From an uncultured Algibacter sp. (GTDB taxonomy: Bacteria; Bacteroidota; Bacteroidia; Flavobacteriales; Flavobacteriaceae): a stretch of DNA of 64,000 nt. Shown here piece by piece: positions 20,094-29,581 of this stretch. The notes under the pieces are model-generated. The model was not told where the DNA came from. It did no database searches and saw only the letters and a list, made by a program, of their open reading frames with translations. Numbering within the stretch: position 1 is the stretch's first letter; the number at the start of each line of letters is the position of its first letter. Location: contig NZ_CANKXK010000009.1 of the NCBI RefSeq assembly GCF_947487605.1, positions 1 through 64,000 of the forward strand. Reading direction: 5' to 3'. A program made the translations under genes and the position numbers.

Positions 20094-20750
20094 TTAATTC
20101 ATTTGAAATTTTTCTTTGAATAAGAATTTACCTAGGTCCAAAACACTTTTCAATGGAGCTATATCCAAAACATCAAAAGTGGTGTTAACAGATTTTTCAA
20201 TAAATATGTCTGTTTTTTCAAATGAAGTTGAAGTATCATCCAACCAAAACTTCATGGTCATTAGTAGCTGTAACCAAGCGGATTCTTTTAGGGCATTATC
20301 CTGAATTTTTTCAAACTGTTCTTGTTTAATATCCAACATTTGAATTCCTAATTCACTAACATAATGTGTGAAATGTTGCTTTAGTCCAGATAACATTTTC
20401 AAACCTTTGAGATTTTTACTGTATTTATCTAAAACATGCTTTACGTAACTTCTGTTTGCTGTTAGGTTTTCAAAAAATGTGTAATAAAAACTTAAGAGTT
20501 TGTTTCTTGCATCAAAAATTTCGTAGTCTTCACTTTTTTGAAGTGCATTAATTGAATTTGTATAGAATGCTTCAAAGATTCCTTTTTCTATAGCTTCAAA
20601 AGAAGCGAAATGTGCATAGAAATTTACTTCTTCAAAATTGTTCATTTTTGAAAAGGCAAATACTGTTTTTGGATTAGCATCATGCTCTAAAACATAATCC
20701 ATATAGCACGTGATTATATCGTTTTTGGAAATTGCTTTTTTCTTTGCCAT
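20094..20750 (-). CDS. TetR/AcrR family regulator
   Basis: N-terminal HTH-like segment followed by a helical TetR-like C-terminus; first gene of the cluster. Confidence 0.75.
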   Translation of the reverse strand: MAKKKAISKNDIITCYMDYVLEHDANPKTVFAFSKMNNFEEVNFYAHFASFEAIEKGIFEAFYTNSINALQKSEDYEIFDARNKLLSFYYTFFENLTANRSYVKHVLDKYSKNLKGLKMLSGLKQHFTHYVSELGIQMLDIKQEQFEKIQDNALKESAWLQLLMTMKFWLDDTSTSFEKTDIFIEKSVNTTFDVLDIAPLKSVLDLGKFLFKEKFQMN

Positions 20751-20780
20751 ACTGTTTGAATTTATGGTAAAGATATAAAA

Positions 20781-20810
20781 TGTTTAACAAATATTAAAAT
20801 AAGTTAAACA
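20781..20810. promoter_or_regulatory. Candidate operator upstream of tetR (8-bp inverted repeat)
   Basis: TGTTTAAC-N14-GTTAAACA, perfect arms, about 31 nt upstream of the tetR start. Confidence 0.45.
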
Positions 20811-20848
20811 AAATAACATATAGAACTATAAGAATTTCTTATTGAAAT

Positions 20849-21523
20849 TTAGCAACACTGGTCATCCTTAACCAATTTACAACTAGAAACAGCGGCAATA
20901 GCACCCAAAATAGGTGCAGAAATATAAAGCCATAAGTATTGGAAATTTCCTGTAAAAATAGCAGGAGCTATAGAACGAATAGGGTTCATAGATGCTTTTG
21001 TCATGGGGCCAGCAAACATAGCTTCAAGCAGAATAACACCTCCTACAGCAATTCCTGCCATGATTCCTATTTCTTTACTGCCTGTGGAAACATTAATAAT
21101 TACAATCATTAAAAAGAATGTGAGTAGAAATTCTAAAATAGCTGCTTTGTATGGGGGGAAACCATCTGCTGGCGTTGTTTCTCCTAAAAATTGACTTTCG
21201 GGAAACAGAAACCAAAGTAGAAAAGCTGCGAAAATGGCTCCAATTGCTTGTGCCGTAATATATTTTGGGACTTTGTTCCAAGCAAATTTTTTGGAAAAGG
21301 CAAAGCCTATTGTTACTGCTGGATTAAAATGTGCTCCAGATATTTCGCCAAAAGCATAAATCATGGCCATTACTATAAGCCCCCAAGTTGCAGCAACTCC
21401 AACATGAGAAACGTTTCCGCCAGTTATTTCGTTAATGGTCATGGCACCACAACCACAAAAAACCATAGCGAAAGTGCCTATTGTCTCTGCCAAATATTGT
21501 TTCATGTCTTTTGTTTTGTGCAA
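20849..21523 (-). CDS. MIP family channel / aquaporin
   Basis: NPA motifs 'GAHFNPAVTIG' and the variant 'TKASMNPIRSIAPA'. Confidence 0.93.
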   Translation of the reverse strand: MHKTKDMKQYLAETIGTFAMVFCGCGAMTINEITGGNVSHVGVAATWGLIVMAMIYAFGEISGAHFNPAVTIGFAFSKKFAWNKVPKYITAQAIGAIFAAFLLWFLFPESQFLGETTPADGFPPYKAAILEFLLTFFLMIVIINVSTGSKEIGIMAGIAVGGVILLEAMFAGPMTKASMNPIRSIAPAIFTGNFQYLWLYISAPILGAIAAVSSCKLVKDDQCC

Positions 21524-21621
21524 ATATACAATGTCTTATTTTAAGCTTTTGTTAACAATAATAGGAAAGAGATTTGTTAAATTTATTGAATTGAAAACCT
21601 AATCATTAAAAAATATACAAA

Positions 21622-22470
21622 ATGAAAAAATTACTACTAAGTTTATTAGCATTGCTCCTTTTTTTCTCTCTGAATGCACAAGTTAAAACGCCAGCACCTA
21701 GTCCTTTTGCTAAATTGGAACAAAAAGTTGGATTAACAGATGTAACTATCGAATATTCTAGACCTGGAGTTAAAGGTAGAAGTGTTTTTGGTAATTTAGT
21801 TCCTTATGGTAAAATATGGAGAACTGGTGCTAATGCTAGAACAAAAATTACATTTAGTACAGACGCTACAATAGATGGACAGACTTTAAAAGCAGGGTCC
21901 TATTCTATATTTACTATTCCTAATGCGGAATCATGGGATGTTGTTTTTTACAATGACGGAAAAGAATTTGGTACACCCAAGGAGTTAGATGATGCACATG
22001 TAGCAGCTAAAACAACTGCTAAGTCGTATCCAATTCCGTTTAATGTAGAAACTTTTGCAATGGATATAAATAACATTACTAATAGTGGAGGACGTCTTGA
22101 ATTTATTTGGGAGAAGACCTATGTTGCAGTTCCTTTTACTGTACCAACAGATGATGCTGTATTGGCTAGTATTAATAATGTAATGAGTGGTCCTGGAGTT
22201 AATGACTATTTCTCTTCTGCTGTATATTATTTACAAGAAGGGAAAGATATTGATAAAGCAAAAGAATGGATTGACAAAGCAGTTGAAATGACTAAGGACA
22301 AACCGCGTTTTTGGGTATTAAGACAACAGTCGGTAATTCATGCCAAAGCGGGTAGTAAAGATACTGCTATCGCTGCTGCAAAAGCGTCACTTATGCATGC
22401 TGAAAAGGCTGGAAACGACGATTATGTAAAGATGAATAAAGATTCTCTTAAAGAGTGGGGAGCAATGTAA
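21622..22470 (+). CDS. DUF2911 domain-containing secreted protein
   Basis: Signal peptide; 'VTIEYSRPGVKGRSVFGNLVPYGKIWRTGANARTKITFSTD'. Confidence 0.9.
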   Translation: MKKLLLSLLALLLFFSLNAQVKTPAPSPFAKLEQKVGLTDVTIEYSRPGVKGRSVFGNLVPYGKIWRTGANARTKITFSTDATIDGQTLKAGSYSIFTIPNAESWDVVFYNDGKEFGTPKELDDAHVAAKTTAKSYPIPFNVETFAMDINNITNSGGRLEFIWEKTYVAVPFTVPTDDAVLASINNVMSGPGVNDYFSSAVYYLQEGKDIDKAKEWIDKAVEMTKDKPRFWVLRQQSVIHAKAGSKDTAIAAAKASLMHAEKAGNDDYVKMNKDSLKEWGAM

Positions 22471-22491
22471 TTTGTTGAAATTATAATTTTT

Positions 22492-22522
22492 AAAGCGTAA
22501 TTCGAGAGAGTTGCGCTTTTTT
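22492..22522 (+). terminator. Terminator downstream of the DUF2911 gene
   Basis: AAAGCGTAA...TTGCGCTTTTTT hairpin with T-tract. Confidence 0.6.
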
Positions 22523-23510
22523 ATTTGTATTTTAAATTGATATGTTTTCTAACATCATCGAGGGTCTCGATAAGTTGCTTGCTAAACTCAAAAGACATCA
22601 CATTACTTTCCGTTTTTCCTTGACGAAGTAAGTTATTAAAATGAATTATCTCGTAATTATATCCTCTAGTTTGGTAATTGAAATCTAATGTTTTGCTTTT
22701 ACCATCGGCTATAACAGTAACTGTTGTTGGTCCATGAAATCCGCTATTTATTTTTATGGTACCTTTTTCACAATTAAAAATGGCCTCACTAGGAGTATCT
22801 TCTAATAGTGTGCTTTTTAAATAAGCTTTCACGCTGCTATCATATTCAAAAATTATATCGCATGAAGAGTCTGCTCCATTCTCAAAATATGTAGCAGTTG
22901 CTTCAATATTTTGCGGCTTTCCCAAAGCAGATAAAGCAGCAAATATTGGATAGATACCAATATCTAGCAAACTGCCGCCACCTAATGATTTATTAAATAA
23001 TCTAGATGAATTATCAAATGCTCTGAAAAATCCAAAATCGGCTTCAAGCTTTAAGAGTTTTCCGTAAGTCTTGTTAACTAATTCTTTTAAAACGTATTGA
23101 TAATGTGGTAAGAAGTATGTCCATAATGCTTCCATTAAAAGAACATTTTTTTGTTTAGCAACTGAAATCATTGTTAATACTTCTTCTGCATTCATAGCAA
23201 AAGGTTTTTCGCATAATACTGCAATACCATTTTCTATACAGAGTAAGGAGTTTTCTTTATGAAAAGCATGTGGAGTTGCTATATAAACAGCATCAATATT
23301 TGGGTCTTTTGTTAAGGCTTCATAACTAGTATACCATTTTTTGGCATTATATTTTGACGCAAAAGTATTGGCTTTTTCTTCTGAACGTGATGCTACTGCA
23401 TACAATTTAGCATCATCAACTTTTAATAAGTCTTGGGTAAATTTATGAGCGATGTTCCCTAAACCTATAATGCCCCAGTTAATTATTTGCTTTGAGGTTT
23501 GTTTGGTCAT
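22521..23510 (-). CDS. Gfo/Idh/MocA family oxidoreductase
   Basis: 'NWGIIGLGNIAHKFTQDLL', 'AVLCEKPFAMNAEEV', 'GGGSLLDIGIYPI'; ATG at 23510 preferred. Confidence 0.93.
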   Translation of the reverse strand: MTKQTSKQIINWGIIGLGNIAHKFTQDLLKVDDAKLYAVASRSEEKANTFASKYNAKKWYTSYEALTKDPNIDAVYIATPHAFHKENSLLCIENGIAVLCEKPFAMNAEEVLTMISVAKQKNVLLMEALWTYFLPHYQYVLKELVNKTYGKLLKLEADFGFFRAFDNSSRLFNKSLGGGSLLDIGIYPIFAALSALGKPQNIEATATYFENGADSSCDIIFEYDSSVKAYLKSTLLEDTPSEAIFNCEKGTIKINSGFHGPTTVTVIADGKSKTLDFNYQTRGYNYEIIHFNNLLRQGKTESNVMSFEFSKQLIETLDDVRKHINLKYK

Positions 23511-25302
23511 GATTTTTATAAAATAGCTGGATAATAGCAGCAATTAAGATAACTAAAATACAACCAAATAAATTAAGCCATAGGTAAGGCATCCAATCGT
23601 ACCACCAACCAATTAAAACTATGACTTGTGTAATTATTGCTGCTGAAAAAACAGCGTTACCTTTAATAAATTTGAAGAAAAATGCTAACAGAAAAATACC
23701 TAAAACATTACCATAAAAAATGGATCCAATAATATTAACTAGTTGTATTAAATTTTCTGCAAGATTAGCAAAACAAGCAATAATTATAGCAACAATTCCC
23801 CATATAAGTGTGAATATTTTTGTGGCTTTAACCATATGTTGTTCATCTTTTTCTTCTCTTAAATTTCTTCCGTATAAATCTATTGATGTAATGGTAGCTA
23901 ATGCATTTATCTCTGAAGCAGTTGAGGACATAGCAGCAGAAAGTATTACAGCAAGGAGTAAACCTATAAGACCTTTGGGTAGATATTTGAGAATAAATGT
24001 AATAAACATATAATCCCTATCATTAGTTTGTGTGTCTTTAGAAGCTTCTATATACCAGTCTTTTATTTCAGCTTCTTTCTCTTTAAAGGCATCACTCTTA
24101 TTATTTTTAAAAGCTAGTAGTTCAGAATTTAATCTATCATATTTACTTGCATAGGCGGTATCAATAGCTCTTTTAATTAAATATTTAGACTCTAATCGAT
24201 GTGTTTTTTCGATGCTATCTAATACAAATATGTCTTCCCTTAAGTTATCATTTTCGCTTTTAGATAGTTGAATACTTAAAGCTTTCTTTTTATTAAAAAG
24301 AACATTTTGTTTTTCTTGAAGGTCTTTATATTGTTGTGAATATTCCGAAGCTAAAACTTTTTCAGTAGAAGAATCTATAAAATTTAAAGGTGCTGGATTA
24401 AATTGATAAAAGACAAATACCATGATGCCTACAAGTAAAATAAAGAACTGCATAGGTACTTTTAATAAACCATTAAAGATTAATCCCATTTGCATTTGCT
24501 TCATAGACTTGCCAGAAAGATAGCGCTGTACTTGACTTTGGTCGGTACCAAAATAGGCAAGAGCAAGAAAGGTGCCGCCAATTAATCCAGACCAAACGGT
24601 ATATCTATTTTCTAAATCGAAAGAAAAATCTAAAACATCCATTCTTCCACTAGCCCCAGCTATGTCGAGAGCCTTAGTAAATGAAACATCTTCTGGAATT
24701 AAGTTTAAAATAATAAATAATGCAGCTATCATTCCAGCAAAAATGACAAACATTTGCTGTTTTTGAGTTACTGTTACAGCTTTAGTTCCACCCGAAACCG
24801 TATAAATGATAACTAAAATTCCTATAACAATATTTAGATAAGTAATATTCCAACCTAAAACTACAGATAAAATTATTGCAGGGGCAAAAATAGTAATACC
24901 TGCCGCTAAGCCACGTTGTATTAAAAATAAGATAGCCGTGAGGCTTCTGGTTTTTAAGTCGAAACGGTTTTCTAAAAACTCATAAGCAGTATATACTTTT
25001 AAACGATGATATAGTGGTATAAAAACTAAGCAAATTATTACCATCGCAATTGGGAGTCCGAAGTAAAATTGAACAAAACCCATTCCGTCTGAAAATGCTT
25101 GACCCGTAGTAGATAAGAAAGTAATGGCACTGGCTTGAGTAGCCATAACCGATAAGCCAATGGTCCACCAACGTGTTGTGTTTCCGCCTTTTACGTAATC
25201 TTGAACGCTTTTACTGCCTCTGGTTTTCCAAGTACCATAGCCAACTATAGTAAGTAATGTAGTAAGTAAAACAACCCAATCAATCCAATTTAGTGTTTGC
25301 AT
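23479..25302 (-). CDS. Sodium:solute symporter family transporter
   Basis: 'VQDYVKGGNTTRWWTIGLSVMATQASAITFLSTTGQAFSDGMGFVQFYFGLP', 'LAVILSAAMSSTASEINALATI'. Confidence 0.95.
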   Translation of the reverse strand: MQTLNWIDWVVLLTTLLTIVGYGTWKTRGSKSVQDYVKGGNTTRWWTIGLSVMATQASAITFLSTTGQAFSDGMGFVQFYFGLPIAMVIICLVFIPLYHRLKVYTAYEFLENRFDLKTRSLTAILFLIQRGLAAGITIFAPAIILSVVLGWNITYLNIVIGILVIIYTVSGGTKAVTVTQKQQMFVIFAGMIAALFIILNLIPEDVSFTKALDIAGASGRMDVLDFSFDLENRYTVWSGLIGGTFLALAYFGTDQSQVQRYLSGKSMKQMQMGLIFNGLLKVPMQFFILLVGIMVFVFYQFNPAPLNFIDSSTEKVLASEYSQQYKDLQEKQNVLFNKKKALSIQLSKSENDNLREDIFVLDSIEKTHRLESKYLIKRAIDTAYASKYDRLNSELLAFKNNKSDAFKEKEAEIKDWYIEASKDTQTNDRDYMFITFILKYLPKGLIGLLLAVILSAAMSSTASEINALATITSIDLYGRNLREEKDEQHMVKATKIFTLIWGIVAIIIACFANLAENLIQLVNIIGSIFYGNVLGIFLLAFFFKFIKGNAVFSAAIITQVIVLIGWWYDWMPYLWLNLFGCILVILIAAIIQLFYKNHDQTNLKANN

Positions 25303-25306
25303 AATT

Positions 25307-25417
25307 TTAAAACCATTTCATTATAAAATAAAACACTAATATGTAAATAGCATTGGCTATTAAAACTATGGAGTATAGTTTGAGCCAAGGTTGTTTAGGT
25401 TGTTTGTCTTTGGTCAT
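25307..25417 (-). CDS. 36-aa single-TM microprotein (absent from the ORF track)
   Basis: Manual translation MTKDKQPKQPWLKLYSIVLIANAIYILVFYFIMKWF*; fits between flanking genes with 3-4 nt gaps. Confidence 0.65.
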   Translation of the reverse strand: MTKDKQPKQPWLKLYSIVLIANAIYILVFYFIMKWF

Positions 25418-25420
25418 AAA

Positions 25421-27943
25421 TTAATCGTTTAGTTTGGCTTCCGATTTTAATTCTTCTTTTCCAATAGAAAGCATATTTGCAAAAAGCCTATATGCTCCCG
25501 AAACACCAGCTGGAAATTCTCGAAAAAAGCTTAATCCTGTATAAATGTAGTATCCCTTTCCATATTGAGCGACAAGCAGGCTACCATCTTTGGCAGATTC
25601 TCCTTTATCGTTCATGGAAAGGATAGGAGTGTAGGCATCATCCCATTCATTTGGGAAATATAAACCGCGTTCTTGTGTCCAACCTTTAAAATCTTTTTGA
25701 GTGATTTTATTGGGAAAATTTAAAACAGGGTGTCCTGGATTTAGAAAACGAACTTCAGCATTTTCATCAGTAACTCGATCTCTTGATAGTTTTAGTTTGT
25801 AAGGAGTCAAGTCGTTAACTTTTATCCCATAACTTGTATTGTATTGTACAATCATATTACCACCTTTGGCAACAAAGTCAAATAGTATTTTTTGTTTAAA
25901 CTTTAAATCTTCAACAGTATTATAAGCTCTAATTCCAAGAACAACAGCATCAAATCTTCTTAATGTTTCGGCATTAATTTCATTTGGTTTTAAAACACGA
26001 ACATTATAGCCTATTTGTTCGAGGCTTTCTGGAACAACATCACCAGCACCTTGGATATAGGCTATGTTTTCACCTTTCTTTTTAATATCTAAGCGTACAA
26101 TTTTACTTTTGTTAGGTAATAGAACTGTTTGAAGCGGTATATGTTCGTAGTTAATTTCAATAAGTTCCTTTGAGTAATTGTTATCGTTAATATTAACAAT
26201 AGGACTAATAAACCCTTCACTTTGATTTTTAGGAGGAATAATAGTAAATATTAATGTTTGCTCTTCTCCTTTATTAGCAATATTTATTTTTTGTTGCGCA
26301 GGATATACGCTCCAATCGTTCGGGTGACTAACTTTTACAGAACCTTCTATATTATCGCGTCCAGCTTTTACAATCACCTCGATATCATGCTGATTATCAC
26401 TATCTAAAATGATAACTTTTTCGGTGATTTTTACAGAAACTTCTGGTATAATTTCAAAAGGACGATATAATTCACCTTTATCTGGTTTAGAATAACGCTG
26501 TATTATAGGTTTAGTTATTGTTATTGGTACATTGTTAACTAGTAAATTAAAGTCGATAGTATAGGTTCTTGGAGTTTCAGGTAAGCCAATTAAATTTTTA
26601 TTATCTACTTTATACATTCCTAAGGAACCTTTATTTGTTAACCAATATGGTGTGGTTGGTTTAGCAGAACTAGGAATTTTTATAACTTCTTTAAATGGGT
26701 ATTTAATGTTATTTTTTAAAACTATTTTCTTTGAAATGTTTAAATCTTCATTATTACTTAAACTCACAAGCGTGATAGCTAATTCACTTCTATTAAGCGC
26801 TTCAATATTTAGGTTTACAGTTTCGTTAGGAGTTGCCCAATTAGTTTCGGCTGAAGCTTCCAAATAAAGACCAGCACACATTTCGATGATAGATTTTAGT
26901 TCTTTTGTTTTTTGCGTTTTCCAATGTTTATTATCAATTTTTTGAAGCAATTTGAATGCTTCAAGGAGTTGAGGGATGTGCTTTGAAGGGTTTTTAAAAT
27001 TGAAATTAGTTTCAATCGTACTTAAAATATTACCAACAGCTTTTCCACCTTTAACACGATTCCAAGACGTATCAATACCTTCAAAAACGTCTTTGTTATT
27101 AACCAAAGGTTCTCCTTTTAAAAATTCAATATATTCTTGTTGAGATCCGCGTTGTGCCATACGTCCAAAGCCTTGACATAGATGCTGACTGCTTGCTAAA
27201 GAAGCTAATTCATTGTTAGATAAGCCTTTTTGTGGGTAATACGTGCCAATATCGAAACTAAGCATATTACTTTTATCAACTTTATCGAATTCCTCTCTGC
27301 TGCCATAACGCCACCAACTTGTATTATAAAACAAACGTTTTGGTTGCCATAGGCTTGTATATTTTAGTTGATATGTGTAAGCGGACTTATCATTAGCGAG
27401 ATCAAAAGCTTCTAAACTTAACATAGCAGATGTGGTATGATGCCCATGTGAACGGCCTGGTGTTCTATGATCGAATCTGTTAATAATAACATCGGGCTTA
27501 AATCTTCTAACAGCTAATACGACATCGCTAAGTACTTGGTCTTTGTTCCAGATTTCTAATGTCTCATCTGGGTGTTTTGAGTAACCAAAATCGTTAGCTC
27601 TTGTAAACATTTGTTCGCCACCATCAACGCTTCTCGCGGCTAACAATTCTTGTGTTCTAATAACACCTAAAAGTTCTCTAATTTCTGGCCCAATTAGGTT
27701 TTGCCCACCATCACCTCGTGTAAGAGACAAGTAGGCTGTTCTAGCTTTTACATGGTTAGACATGTATGAAATTAGCCGTGTATTTTCATCATCTGGATGT
27801 GCAGCGACGTATAAAACTGAACCTAGGAAATTAAGTTTTTGAATGGATTCGTAAATTTCTGATGAAGAAGGTGTTTTTGGTTTTTGGGCTTGAATAGTAA
27901 GCGTAAAAACGAATATAAATAAGTAAAGAAGCTGTCTTTGCAT
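25421..27943 (-). CDS. PIG-L family deacetylase with C-terminal GATase/ThuA-like region
   Basis: 'VLYVAAHPDDENTRLISYMSNHVKARTAYLSLTRGDGGQNLIGPE', 'RSHGHHTTSAML'. Confidence 0.9.
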   Translation of the reverse strand: MQRQLLYLFIFVFTLTIQAQKPKTPSSSEIYESIQKLNFLGSVLYVAAHPDDENTRLISYMSNHVKARTAYLSLTRGDGGQNLIGPEIRELLGVIRTQELLAARSVDGGEQMFTRANDFGYSKHPDETLEIWNKDQVLSDVVLAVRRFKPDVIINRFDHRTPGRSHGHHTTSAMLSLEAFDLANDKSAYTYQLKYTSLWQPKRLFYNTSWWRYGSREEFDKVDKSNMLSFDIGTYYPQKGLSNNELASLASSQHLCQGFGRMAQRGSQQEYIEFLKGEPLVNNKDVFEGIDTSWNRVKGGKAVGNILSTIETNFNFKNPSKHIPQLLEAFKLLQKIDNKHWKTQKTKELKSIIEMCAGLYLEASAETNWATPNETVNLNIEALNRSELAITLVSLSNNEDLNISKKIVLKNNIKYPFKEVIKIPSSAKPTTPYWLTNKGSLGMYKVDNKNLIGLPETPRTYTIDFNLLVNNVPITITKPIIQRYSKPDKGELYRPFEIIPEVSVKITEKVIILDSDNQHDIEVIVKAGRDNIEGSVKVSHPNDWSVYPAQQKINIANKGEEQTLIFTIIPPKNQSEGFISPIVNINDNNYSKELIEINYEHIPLQTVLLPNKSKIVRLDIKKKGENIAYIQGAGDVVPESLEQIGYNVRVLKPNEINAETLRRFDAVVLGIRAYNTVEDLKFKQKILFDFVAKGGNMIVQYNTSYGIKVNDLTPYKLKLSRDRVTDENAEVRFLNPGHPVLNFPNKITQKDFKGWTQERGLYFPNEWDDAYTPILSMNDKGESAKDGSLLVAQYGKGYYIYTGLSFFREFPAGVSGAYRLFANMLSIGKEELKSEAKLND

Positions 27944-28033
27944 ACGGTTTTTAGTTAGCTAAAAACCAAATATAGGAAAGTTATGAGAGGGTTGGTTAGC
28001 TTTTAATGTTTCTTTAACTTTAAATGAAATAAT

Positions 28034-28555
28034 CTAATTGTCATGCCCAATAGCGTCTTTTTTAACTAGAGTTACAGCCTTCTGAAGCATTAAATTGTTA
28101 GGGTAAGTCACTAAATCACCATTATCTAAACGAAGGTGTAATTGAAAAGCTCGAATGTCTTCAATAATAGCCTCAATAGGAAAATCTTTATCATGGATAT
28201 TAATTTTGTCACCAACTTTATAAGGAAAGTTAAAAAACATTATGATGCCAGAAGTAACATTACTTAATATAGACCAAATAGCAAAAAGCGCAATGCCTAA
28301 AATAGCAAAAATAGAAGAGAATAAAACTGCTAAGTCTTTAAATTGAGCTCCAAAAACAAATGCTTCAATAATCATGGCAATTAAAAAAAGAGTCACGGTT
28401 ACATAACGACGCATAAGTCGTATTCTAGCATCATTTATGCCGTTTTTTTTAGCTATTTTAGTAATGGTAAAATGCGAGATAAACCTAATTATTAACAATG
28501 AAATAATTACAATTCCAGATATAATAAATTCGTTTTGATAGTTGCTTAAAAACAT
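28034..28555 (-). CDS. Mechanosensitive ion channel (MscS) family protein
   Basis: 'WSILSNVTSGIIMFFNFPYKVGDKINIHDKDFPIEAIIEDIRAFQLHLRLDNGDLVTYPNN'. Confidence 0.88.
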   Translation of the reverse strand: MFLSNYQNEFIISGIVIISLLIIRFISHFTITKIAKKNGINDARIRLMRRYVTVTLFLIAMIIEAFVFGAQFKDLAVLFSSIFAILGIALFAIWSILSNVTSGIIMFFNFPYKVGDKINIHDKDFPIEAIIEDIRAFQLHLRLDNGDLVTYPNNLMLQKAVTLVKKDAIGHDN

Positions 28556-28606
28556 AACTTTTAGATTAAGGTTTCATGCAAAGATACACTCAAAATGAAA
28601 ATAAAA

Positions 28607-29551
28607 TTAGTTTAATTTAAGCGTTTCCCTAAGAATTTCATCTGTGTTACTATTCTTTTGCCAATAAGCAGATTTTATGGTTTTAATTTTGGTTGCTCTT
28701 GTTGTTAAAATTTGAGAATTTGGTCCAAACCCACTTTTAAAAGTCTCTTCCCAACTCAAAACATCGTAAGGGAAATTACTGTTAAAAACAATGGCTAAAG
28801 TTCTATTTAATTCTGGGTAGTTTAAAGTATAAGTATTCTTATTTATTGTTGCAGATGCTTTATATGTTTTTATAGGTACGTGTTGCAGTCTAGCAAACTC
28901 GAATGATGGAATTATATCTAAATTGCCAATAGGTAAAGACTTTGGATTAATGCGTAGTTGTGTCCATAATTCATTTTCTAAAATCGATTTTTCTAGCTTT
29001 AAATTTTTATCAGCTTCCCCCTCAAAATACGAATGAGATATCACTTCAAATTTATCTCTATTGTTTAGCTGTGCATAAACATGACCACACCATTCTTGCA
29101 TAGAGCTGGATATTTTTACAGCATGTTTGTTGTTTGAAACAGGGTAGAAGGTGCTCTGCATAATAGAATAGGGATATACACCAGTATTAAACTTTTTTGT
29201 AGCATTTAGTTTTAGCACGGGAATATTATTACTATTTCTGCTATCTGTTTTTACTTGTATATTTGGTAAAAAATCTTCAGTCACGTAAATTAATACAGCT
29301 GTTCCTTCCCTTATTTCTCCATAACGTGCTTGTTCTAATTTATAAGAAGATATTTCGGCTTCTCCAGCATACCAATAATCTTTAAAATCTTTTGGAAGCT
29401 CCTTTTTATTAAAAACCTTTTCATCTTCAACTGTGTTAGACGAATTAATTGCCAAATCTTTAGGTTGTTTTTCATCTTTACAGGATACGAGTAACATTAA
29501 AATCCCAATGATTGCCCATAAGATTAGTTTGGCTTTAATAATTTTATTCAT
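28607..29551 (-). CDS. Putative lipoprotein adjacent to maf
   Basis: Lipobox 'LMLLVSC'; no catalytic family recognised. Confidence 0.7.
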   Translation of the reverse strand: MNKIIKAKLILWAIIGILMLLVSCKDEKQPKDLAINSSNTVEDEKVFNKKELPKDFKDYWYAGEAEISSYKLEQARYGEIREGTAVLIYVTEDFLPNIQVKTDSRNSNNIPVLKLNATKKFNTGVYPYSIMQSTFYPVSNNKHAVKISSSMQEWCGHVYAQLNNRDKFEVISHSYFEGEADKNLKLEKSILENELWTQLRINPKSLPIGNLDIIPSFEFARLQHVPIKTYKASATINKNTYTLNYPELNRTLAIVFNSNFPYDVLSWEETFKSGFGPNSQILTTRATKIKTIKSAYWQKNSNTDEILRETLKLN

Positions 29552-29581
29552 TGCTAGAGTTTTAGCTATAAAGTTACAAAG

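Noticed and set aside
21248-21544. 98-aa plus-strand ORF
   Set aside because: Antisense to the aquaporin gene.
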